Shown here: one piece after another, positions 1 through 5,457 of the stretch
Position numbering within the stretch: position 1 is the first letter of the stretch
Layout of the letters: every line of letters begins with the position of its first letter
Source: Bacteroidia bacterium
Lineage (GTDB): Bacteria; Bacteroidota; Bacteroidia; Bacteroidales; BM520
Assembly (NCBI GenBank): GCA_009930445.1
Contig: RZYD01000175.1
Location: 1-5,457 of the forward strand
Direction: 5' to 3'
Length of the DNA stretch: 5,457 nucleotides
Program-made: the position numbers and the translations under genes
Notes under the pieces: model-generated
Told to the model about the DNA's origin: nothing
Seen by the model: the letters and a program-made list of their open reading frames with translations, nothing else
The model's database searches: none

Positions 1-1
1 A

Positions 2-487
2 GATAAGTGGTTACCTGTAGTTCCATTACTACAAATTCTCTGTATAGCCGGAATGTTATACCCGGTTCAGGCGATAAACCTGAACATTTTAAATGTCAGA
101 GGGCGTTCAGATCTTTTTCTTCGTCTGGAAATTATTAAAAAAGCCATAATTGCAGTAACGATATTAATCACATATAGATGGGGTGTTATTGCACTTGTAT
201 GGGGTCAGGTTGTAGTTGCATTTATTTCATATTTTTTAAACACATATTATACTGAAAAATTCATACAGTATACCACATGGACTCAATTAAAAGATCTATT
301 CCTGATTGCCATACAATCTGTTCCTATGATTGCAATGCTCTTTATTATTCAACAATTAACAAGTAGCAACCTTGTACAATTGTTAAGCAGTATTTCTCTG
401 GGTGCAGCAACTTACTATTTCACCGGAAAAGTTTTTAAAACCAATGAGCTTAAAGAAATTAGAAACCTGATTAGGCGAAAACATTAA
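2..487 (+). CDS. wzx: Wzx-type polysaccharide flippase (C-terminal part, cut by window edge)
   Basis: Likely an inner-membrane flippase of the MOP/PST superfamily that moves lipid-linked oligosaccharide units across the membrane. The frame is open from base 2 (Asp-Lys-Trp-Leu-Pro), so the ATG at 53 is an internal Met and the true start lies upstream of the window. About 161 codons are visible, roughly the last third of a protein usually near 480 residues. Four hydrophobic stretches are seen: around LQILCIAGMLYP, a long one from AIIAVTILI to FISYFLNTYY (probably two helices), FLIAIQSVPMIAMLFII, and LVQLLSSISLGAATYYF. The tail is short and basic, ending in RRKH. The segment with NILNVRGRSD followed by LRLEIIKK resembles the loop conserved in Bacteroidetes lipopolysaccharide flippases. 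Its stop overlaps the next ATG by one base (TAATG), which implies operon membership and coupled translation. The family call is firm. The substrate is unknown. Confidence 0.85.
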   Translation, partial: DKWLPVVPLLQILCIAGMLYPVQAINLNILNVRGRSDLFLRLEIIKKAIIAVTILITYRWGVIALVWGQVVVAFISYFLNTYYTEKFIQYTTWTQLKDLFLIAIQSVPMIAMLFIIQQLTSSNLVQLLSSISLGAATYYFTGKVFKTNELKEIRNLIRRKH

Positions 488-1605
488 TGAAAGATAATAG
501 AACTTTTGTGACTCAGCCTGTGCTTCCCCCGTTGGAAGAGTTTATTCCATTGCTGGAAGATATCTGGAAAAGCAAGCACATCACAAACAATGGCCCATAT
601 CATCAGAAGCTGGAAAAAGAACTCGCAGAATATCTGGGGGTTCCATATATTTCACTGTTCTCCAATGGTACACTCGCACTTCTAACTGCATTGCAATGCT
701 TAAATATAAAAGGAGAAGTTATAACCACGCCATACTCCTTTGTGGCAACAACCCATGCATTGTGGTGGAATAATATAAAACCGGTTTTTGCGGATATAGA
801 ACCGGAATACTGTAACCTGGATCCTGAGAAGGTGGAGGCGGCAATTACTCCGGAAACCACAGCAATTCTGCCGGTGCATGTTTATGGCAATCCATGTAAT
901 CATGAGAAGCTGAAAGACATTGCCGACCGGCACAATCTCAGGCTCATTTATGATGCAGCGCATGCCTTTGGTGTAAAACAAAATGGAGAATCGATACTAA
1001 ACTGGAGCGACTTGTCAATTTTGAGTTTTCATGCTACGAAAGTATTTAATACCATAGAGGGTGGTGCTATCATCTCTCATGATGCAAAGACCAAGGAGCG
1101 GATTGACCATCTTAAGAATTTCGGTTTTACCGGAGAAACCACGGTTGTGGAGCCTGGAATTAATGCCAAGATGAATGAGTTGCAGGCCGCATATGGATTG
1201 CTGCAGTTAAAAACCATTGATAATGATATTGCTGCTCGTAAAGAGATTACAAAACAGTACCGGGAAGGATTAAAAGATATCGACGGTGTCCGGTTTCTTG
1301 AAGATATTGAAAACGTCACTCACAATTATGCCTACTTCCCTGTTTTTGTTGATGAAGAGAAATATGGTATGAGCAGGGATGCATTGTATGGGAAGTTAAA
1401 GGCCAATGGGATTCATGGGAGACGATATTTTTATCCATTGATAAGTTGTTTTGAGCCGTATAAAAATTATGTTTCAGCAAGTGCGGAAAATTTATGCCAT
1501 GCACACCAATTATCCAGTCAAGTCATATGTTTGCCCCTTTATGAAGAACTATGCATAAAAAAATCAGAGTCTATCATCAATATAATCAAAGAGACCCGGA
1601 TATGA
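487..1605 (+). CDS. vioA: VioA-like dTDP-4-keto-6-deoxyglucose aminotransferase (DegT/DnrJ/EryC1/StrS family)
   Basis: A PLP-dependent sugar aminotransferase of 372 residues, full length for the family. Expected reaction: transfer of an amino group from L-glutamate to C4 of dTDP-4-keto-6-deoxy-D-glucose, giving dTDP-4-amino-4,6-dideoxy-D-glucose, in the cytoplasm. Visible motifs include FSNGTLALLTAL (residues 58-69, phosphate-binding turn), TPYSFVATTHA (81-91), the PLP-ring Asp156 in IYDAAHAFGV, and the Schiff-base lysine Lys185 in SFHATKVFNT followed by EGGA. PGINAKMNELQAAYGLLQL (223-241) is the usual dimer and active-site segment. The N-terminal LPPLEEFIPLLEDIW and TNNGPYH resemble VioA from enterobacterial Qui4N loci as I recall it. 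A 3-amino (FdtB/QdtB-like) or other 4-amino specificity cannot be excluded from sequence alone. The start overlaps the flippase stop by 1 base and the TGA stop overlaps the next ATG by 4. Its first two thirds are clearly richer in G+C than the genes downstream. Confidence 0.88.
   Translation: MKDNRTFVTQPVLPPLEEFIPLLEDIWKSKHITNNGPYHQKLEKELAEYLGVPYISLFSNGTLALLTALQCLNIKGEVITTPYSFVATTHALWWNNIKPVFADIEPEYCNLDPEKVEAAITPETTAILPVHVYGNPCNHEKLKDIADRHNLRLIYDAAHAFGVKQNGESILNWSDLSILSFHATKVFNTIEGGAIISHDAKTKERIDHLKNFGFTGETTVVEPGINAKMNELQAAYGLLQLKTIDNDIAARKEITKQYREGLKDIDGVRFLEDIENVTHNYAYFPVFVDEEKYGMSRDALYGKLKANGIHGRRYFYPLISCFEPYKNYVSASAENLCHAHQLSSQVICLPLYEELCIKKSESIINIIKETRI
1602..1605 (+). other. ATGA start/stop overlap that fixes the WbqC start
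   Basis: The ATG of the WbqC gene (1602-1604) overlaps the TGA stop of the aminotransferase (1603-1605). This arrangement allows terminating ribosomes to reinitiate. A weak purine stretch (agagac, about 1590-1595) lies upstream but is not a convincing Shine-Dalgarno sequence. The overlap and the family N-terminus favour this start over the ATG at 1551, which would add 17 polar residues of no recognisable family character. Confidence 0.75.
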
Positions 1606-2294
1606 AAATTGCAGTTATGCAACCTTATTTTTTCCCTTATATAGGGTATTTTCAGCTAATAAATGAAGTTGATAAATTTGTGTTTTATGATGATGTTCAG
1701 TTTATAAATAAAGGTTGGATAAATAGAAACAGAATCCTTGTTAATGGAAAACCTAATTACCTCACAGTGAGTCTTAACAAAGCCAGTCAAAACAAAGAAA
1801 TCAAACAAATATGTATTATTGACAACAGACACGAATTGTTAAAAAAAATCGAATTCGCATATAAGAAGGCACCTCAGTTCAAAAGAGCTTTTCCTGTTAT
1901 TGAGGATGTATTAAAATTTAACACCACTCAAATCAGTGAGCTTTCAATGTATTCTGTAACAGCAATCTCAAAATATTTAGGTCTTAATACTATTTTCGCT
2001 TTATCAAGCCTGGATTTCGCTGACACAAAAGAAGACGGAAGGACTGAAAGAATTATATCAATATGCAATAAAAGTAATGCTAATACATATATTAATCCAA
2101 TAGGAGGAACTGAGCTCTATTCCAGGAAAGAATTTCACGACCATCAAGTCACACTTAAATTTATTAATCCACAAAAAACAGAATACAAACAATTTAAAAA
2201 TATCTTCGTTTCTAACCTCTCAATTATTGACGTAATCATGTTTAATTCCGTCAACGAGATTCAACAATTACTATCAAAATATTCACTCTGTTAA
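1602..2294 (+). CDS. wbqC: WbqC-family protein
   Basis: A 230-residue protein of the WbqC family, cytoplasmic by the absence of a signal peptide or membrane helix. The family recurs in O-antigen and other polysaccharide loci, and its biochemical activity is not firmly established to my knowledge. Visible family features are MQPYFFPYIGYFQLI (residues 6-20), the FYDDVQFINKGWINRNRIL block (28-46), NPIGGTELYSRKEF (165-178) and the C-terminal SNLSIIDVIMFN (204-215). The start is placed at the ATG in 1602-1604, not at the upstream ATG at 1551. The conserved family N-terminus begins with MKIAVMQPYF, the total length then fits the family, and the ATGA overlap with the aminotransferase stop gives tight coupling. 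WbqC occurs with VioA in the E. coli O121 / Shigella dysenteriae 7 cluster, whose Qui4N carries N-acetylglycine (from memory). A role in decorating the amine made by the preceding enzyme is therefore a reasonable inference, not proven. Confidence 0.87.
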   Translation: MKIAVMQPYFFPYIGYFQLINEVDKFVFYDDVQFINKGWINRNRILVNGKPNYLTVSLNKASQNKEIKQICIIDNRHELLKKIEFAYKKAPQFKRAFPVIEDVLKFNTTQISELSMYSVTAISKYLGLNTIFALSSLDFADTKEDGRTERIISICNKSNANTYINPIGGTELYSRKEFHDHQVTLKFINPQKTEYKQFKNIFVSNLSIIDVIMFNSVNEIQQLLSKYSLC

Positions 2295-2303
2295 TAACAA
2301 TTA

Positions 2304-3569
2304 ATGAGATCCGAAAAGAAAAAGCTACTTCTCATAGGGACAAACATGGGAACCGTTGATATAATCAACTATGCCCACTCACAAAGGATTCATGTTATAG
2401 TTACTGATAATCTCCCTATTGAAAAATCAAAAGGAAAACAATTGGCTGATGAATGCTGGATGATTAGTACGAAAGACATAAAATCCCTTGAAATACAAGC
2501 AAAAGATTCAAAAATAGACGGAATTTTCGCAGGGATAAGTGAAACAAATATTCAGGCTGCTCTGACTTTAAGTAAAAAGCTTAGCCTACCATTTTACGCC
2601 TCACAATATCAATGGGATGCCTTTACGAACAAAATAAAGTTTAAGGAGTTGTGCAATGAATTTGATATACCTACAATAAAAGAGCTTCAGGATATTCCAG
2701 ATTCCTTTGAATCATTTCCGATTATTGTTAAACCTGTAGATGGTTCTGGTGGGTTTGGAATCAGTATTTGCTATAATTATGATGATTTTTTAACAGCAAA
2801 AAAAAGAGCAATTGAAGCTTCCAAAACCAAAAACATTATTATTGAACCATATATCACAAGCAAAGAGATAACAGTATTTTATGTGATTGAAAATGGAGCA
2901 ATTAAGTTATACGGTATGAGTGACCGATTTACAAAGCATTACACTTCAAGCCGCATTCCACTACCGGTAGGACATATATTCCCATCAATATATTTAAATG
3001 ACTATTGCAAAAAAACCGACAACAATGTCCGTAAAATGTTTAATAGCCTGGGGCTAAAAACTGGTATTGTATTTATTCAGGGGTTTTCAAATGAAGGGAG
3101 AATTCAATTCTACGAAATGGGCTATCGCCTTACGGGAACACAGGAATACCATATTCTGGAAGAGGAAACAGGCTATAATCCGATGAAAATGATGGTTGAT
3201 TTTGCATTGTCATCAAATTCGTACAAAAAAGATATATTTAACAGAATTACTCCGGAATACAATAGCACATACTATCTGCTGAATATCCTTGTAAAACCTG
3301 GTAAGATAAAAAAAATTGATGGTTTAGATAAGATTTTAGAGATCTCTGAAGTGCTAAATATTATAAAGGAGTTGGATGAAGGAGATATTATTGAATATGA
3401 GCATCTTGGAACACTCAAACAAATCGCAACCCGAATATACCTCAAGTTGCAAAAGAGATCAAAACTTCAAGAGATTCTTGACAAAATCAACATAAACCTA
3501 TCTATCAAGGATGTATCTGGAAATAACCTGATTCTGGATATGATAAGAGAAGAAAACTTGAAACAATAA
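2304..3569 (+). CDS. ATP-grasp domain protein, probable carboxylate-amine (or related) ligase
   Basis: A 421-residue protein of the ATP-grasp superfamily, in the carbamoyl-phosphate-synthase/PurK/PylC-like branch. Such enzymes activate a carboxylate as an acyl-phosphate with ATP and join it to an amine or other nucleophile. Order of parts: an N-terminal Rossmann-like pre-ATP-grasp segment (KKLLLIGTNMGTVDIINYA, residues 6-24, then FAGISETNIQ, 75-84); a helix with NKIKFKELCNEFDIPT (109-124); the ATP-binding strand and Gly-rich loop IVKPVDGSGGFGI (141-153, Lys143); the hinge IIIEPYI with Glu181 and then Glu188; and the metal-binding region FYEMGYRLTG (269-278, Glu271 and Arg275). Residues from about 305 to 421 form a C-terminal region I cannot assign. 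The usual Glu-x-Asn metal site reads Glu-Met-Gly here. It starts 9 bases after the WbqC stop in an AT-rich leader without a Shine-Dalgarno sequence. The context suggests acyl or aminoacyl attachment to the VioA amino sugar. The substrate is not visible. Confidence 0.85.
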   Translation: MRSEKKKLLLIGTNMGTVDIINYAHSQRIHVIVTDNLPIEKSKGKQLADECWMISTKDIKSLEIQAKDSKIDGIFAGISETNIQAALTLSKKLSLPFYASQYQWDAFTNKIKFKELCNEFDIPTIKELQDIPDSFESFPIIVKPVDGSGGFGISICYNYDDFLTAKKRAIEASKTKNIIIEPYITSKEITVFYVIENGAIKLYGMSDRFTKHYTSSRIPLPVGHIFPSIYLNDYCKKTDNNVRKMFNSLGLKTGIVFIQGFSNEGRIQFYEMGYRLTGTQEYHILEEETGYNPMKMMVDFALSSNSYKKDIFNRITPEYNSTYYLLNILVKPGKIKKIDGLDKILEISEVLNIIKELDEGDIIEYEHLGTLKQIATRIYLKLQKRSKLQEILDKININLSIKDVSGNNLILDMIREENLKQ

Positions 3570-3577
3570 TAACCTGT

Positions 3578-4474
3578 ATGAGACGGATAATTATAACCGG
3601 TGCAAGTGGTGTTCTTGGCTCAGAACTAATAAAACAGTTGATGGAGTGTAATCAATATGAAATACTTGGACTGACATCATCAAAAGAATTAGTTAAAAAG
3701 AAAGTTCCCGGTGTTTCATATTTTGATGCAGGAAACCTTTCACCAAACAACATATCTGAAATTTTTAAATCAGATTCTATTGTCGTTCATTGTGCATTTA
3801 GTAGAGAGGAAGATGGAGAAGAATTGGCTAAAAGCTTGTCTTTTGCAAAACAGATTTTCACGATAAGCTCCAAATCAGGTTGTTCAGTAATTAATATATC
3901 ATCAAGAAGCATATATGGACAAAAATATCAACCGCCATGGACAGAAGATTCAATTCCGGTTCCGGACACACTGTATGCAATAGCTAAATACTCTTCAGAA
4001 CTCTTACTCGAGTCAATCTGTTATACAAATAATTGTGCTTTCACAAGCATAAGATTAGCAGGTTTAATATCTCCTAAATTAGAAAAAAGATTAATAAATC
4101 GATTTGTAGACCAAGTTCTTGAAGGAAAAGACATTGTAATATCCGGAGGAAAACAACAATTTGCTTATCTTGATGTTAGAGATGCTGCACAAGGAATTAT
4201 TGCAATACTAAACTCAAAAAAAAACATATGGAAAAAAACATACAATCTTGGATCAAATAAAGTGTATACAATTATTGATATAGCACAAATTATTAATTGC
4301 GTTGCAAACGAAATTTCTAAAAAATCATCAAAAATTGTAATAACAAAGAATCCCGCTAAACTATTTGATGGAATGGATAGCAGCATTTTATATTCAGATT
4401 TCAATTGGGAACCAAAGATAACAATTAAAGAGACAATTAAAGAAATAATAAAACGAAAAAATTATTACTTATAA
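3578..4474 (+). CDS. NAD(P)-dependent epimerase/dehydratase-type SDR protein
   Basis: An extended short-chain dehydrogenase/reductase of 298 residues, normal for nucleotide-sugar epimerases, dehydratases and reductases. The N-terminal TGASGVLGSE (residues 7-16) is the dinucleotide-binding glycine motif. INISSRSIYG (105-114) supplies the catalytic Ser region, and YAIAK (133-137) is the YxxxK catalytic pair, Tyr133 and Lys137. IRLAGLISP (158-166) and FAYLDVRDAAQGI (195-207) match the sugar-binding half of the family, and YNLGSN (222-227) the conserved strand after it. All key catalytic residues are present, so activity is expected. The substrate may be a nucleotide sugar, or a precursor of the group added by the neighbouring enzymes; sequence alone does not decide between epimerase, dehydratase and reductase. 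It lies 8 bases after the ATP-grasp gene and overlaps the next gene by one base (TAATG). It is very AT-rich and has an A9 run at 4216-4224 in a poorly conserved loop. Confidence 0.85.
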   Translation: MRRIIITGASGVLGSELIKQLMECNQYEILGLTSSKELVKKKVPGVSYFDAGNLSPNNISEIFKSDSIVVHCAFSREEDGEELAKSLSFAKQIFTISSKSGCSVINISSRSIYGQKYQPPWTEDSIPVPDTLYAIAKYSSELLLESICYTNNCAFTSIRLAGLISPKLEKRLINRFVDQVLEGKDIVISGGKQQFAYLDVRDAAQGIIAILNSKKNIWKKTYNLGSNKVYTIIDIAQIINCVANEISKKSSKIVITKNPAKLFDGMDSSILYSDFNWEPKITIKETIKEIIKRKNYYL

Positions 4475-5451
4475 TGCAAACTAAAAAAAACGAAGAATTA
4501 GAAAAGATACTAGTAAAAATCAACCAAATTTTAGAACCAGCAGAGAAAAGTCAATTTAAAACAGTTGAGTCTACAACCAATATACCAACGATTCTTCAAA
4601 TCGGTTCATCAAGAACAGGATCCACATTATTCACACAATATCTTGCAGCCACTGGACAATTTTCATATCCAACAAATTTTTTATCAAGATTTTATGCTGC
4701 TCCATATATTGGGGCATTAATATACGAAATGACAACTAATCCAATATACAATTTTAGAGATGAATTTATAGACATAAAAGACAAAGGGCAATTCGTCTCT
4801 GAATTTGGTAAAACAAAGGGTTTTAAATCTTTACATGAATTTATGTATTTTTGGCGTCATAACTTTGATATCAAAGAAATTCCAACTGACCTCGACACTT
4901 TCAATAAGTCAGCAAATTTTGATAATTTTAACAAAGAGATACGATTACTTCAAAATCTTTGGGGAAAACCATTACTATTAAAAGCCCACATTGTAAATAT
5001 GTATCTTCCTTCTTTATCTAAAAATCTTGACAACCCACTTTTTATACACATATACTGAAATCCTATTGATAACATAAATTCACTATTAAAGTTAAGAGAA
5101 AAGGAAAAGGGCAGTATTCATAAATGGGCTTCCTGGAAACCAAGGGAATATGACCTAATAAAGGATATGGATCCATATTATCAGGTTGCAGGGCAATTAT
5201 ATTTTATTGAAAAACAAATACTATCTTATAGAAAAAGCCTGGGGTCTAGATACATATCATTCTCCTATGAAGAGTTTTGCAATCATACAGATGAGATATA
5301 CAGTAAAATCATGGAAAAAGTCAATGAATTATCGTATAAAAACCATCCAAAAAATAACAATATTGAGTCCCCTCCGAAAAGTCAAAAGGCAGGAACGATA
5401 ATTAATTCCAAAATATTTGTAGTTATAAACAAACTATCGTTAATAACTTAA
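4474..5451 (+). pseudogene. Sulfotransferase-family gene interrupted by an in-frame TGA
   Basis: The frame encodes a PAPS-dependent sulfotransferase-like protein (Sulfotransfer_3-type) of 325 codons including one internal stop. The N-terminal half carries the 5'-phosphosulfate loop in LQIGSSRTGSTLF (residues 41-53, with Arg47, Gly49, Ser50, Thr51) and LLLKAHIVNMYLPSL (167-181). Codon 195 is TGA (5056-5058), directly after FIHIY and before NPID. In this family the place normally reads Tyr-Arg-Asp/Asn-Pro, whose Arg binds the 3'-phosphate of PAPS. The same frame then runs open to TAA at 5449-5451, with a Trp-rich segment (KWASWKPREYD), YFIEKQILSYRKSLG and YISFSYEEFC, all typical of the C-terminal half. 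A product ending at residue 194 would lack half of the cofactor site and should be inactive. One base change (CGA or AGA to TGA), a sequencing error or read-through could explain it. The start overlaps the SDR stop by one base (TAATG). Confidence 0.8.
5056..5058 (+). other. Premature TGA at the conserved Arg codon of the sulfotransferase
   Basis: This in-frame stop interrupts the sulfotransferase after 194 residues. The sequence on both sides reads as one domain in one frame, so this is a point nonsense change and not a frameshift or a gene fusion. TGA is used as a genuine stop by the aminotransferase at 1603-1605, so the codon is not reassigned in this genome. The bases just after it show no obvious strong hairpin of the kind a bacterial selenocysteine element would need. 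Confidence 0.8.
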
Positions 5452-5457
5452 TTAGTT

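Noticed and set aside
603..1504. Minus-strand open frames opposite the aminotransferase gene
   Set aside because: They have no recognisable domain and overlap a well-supported gene with intact catalytic motifs; they are opposite-strand shadows.
1551..1601. Upstream ATG giving WbqC a 17-residue N-terminal extension
   Set aside because: The extension is polar and unlike the family, which begins at the MKIAVMQPYF segment. It would also need a 55-base overlap with the aminotransferase gene, whereas the ATG at 1602 gives a standard ATGA overlap and normal length.
4165..4404. Minus-strand open frame opposite the SDR gene, with a hydrophobic look
   Set aside because: AT-rich coding sequence gives Phe/Ile-rich antisense translations by chance. 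It has no leader or context of its own and lies wholly within a convincing SDR gene.
5056..5058. TGA read as selenocysteine or as a reassigned sense codon
   Set aside because: The position is normally Arg, not Cys, no clear hairpin follows the codon, and TGA ends the aminotransferase gene normally at 1603-1605.
5167..5451. Separate small gene starting at ATG 5167
   Set aside because: It is in the same frame as the sulfotransferase and simply continues its C-terminal half after the TGA; open sequence also runs from 5059 to 5167. It reads as the tail of the interrupted gene, not an independent one.
5452..5457. Possible terminator at the end of the window
   Set aside because: Only six bases follow the last stop codon, and no inverted repeat is visible before the edge.

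Overview
The window is a segment of a surface-polysaccharide (O-antigen or capsule type) biosynthesis locus. All genes lie on the + strand and are packed head to tail. The DNA is AT-rich. The starts have no clear Shine-Dalgarno sequence but sit in A/T-rich leaders, and genes are joined by TAATG or ATGA overlaps or by gaps of 8-9 bases. Together with the protein families present, this suggests a Bacteroidetes (Bacteroidales-like) genome. That assignment is an inference from style and family content; no marker gene is present.

Layout: (1) positions 2-487, the C-terminal part of a Wzx-type polysaccharide flippase, cut by the left edge; (2) 487-1605, a complete PLP-dependent sugar aminotransferase of the DegT/DnrJ/EryC1/StrS family, most like VioA, which makes dTDP-4-amino-4,6-dideoxy-D-glucose (Qui4N); (3) 1602-2294, a WbqC-family protein; (4) 2304-3569, an ATP-grasp ligase-like enzyme; (5) 3578-4474, an NAD(P)-dependent epimerase/dehydratase-type SDR; (6) 4474-5451, a PAPS-dependent sulfotransferase-like gene interrupted by one in-frame TGA at 5056-5058. 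No intergenic gap exceeds 9 bases, and no promoter, terminator, RNA gene, insertion sequence, CRISPR or long repeat was seen. No glycosyltransferase or polymerase lies in the window.

How the genes may work together: VioA would place an amine on C4 of a 6-deoxyhexose. Neither of the usual modifiers (a VioB-type acetyltransferase or a formyltransferase) is present. WbqC and an ATP-grasp enzyme follow instead. The working hypothesis is a small cassette that decorates the 4-amino sugar with an activated acyl or aminoacyl group, with the SDR shaping the sugar or the acyl donor and the sulfotransferase once adding sulfate.

The two most notable observations are this VioA-WbqC-ATP-grasp-SDR set and the nonsense codon in the sulfotransferase. 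The TGA falls exactly where the family expects the 3'-phosphate-binding Arg of a Tyr-Arg-Asx-Pro motif, and the reading frame continues with convincing sulfotransferase sequence for about 130 more codons.
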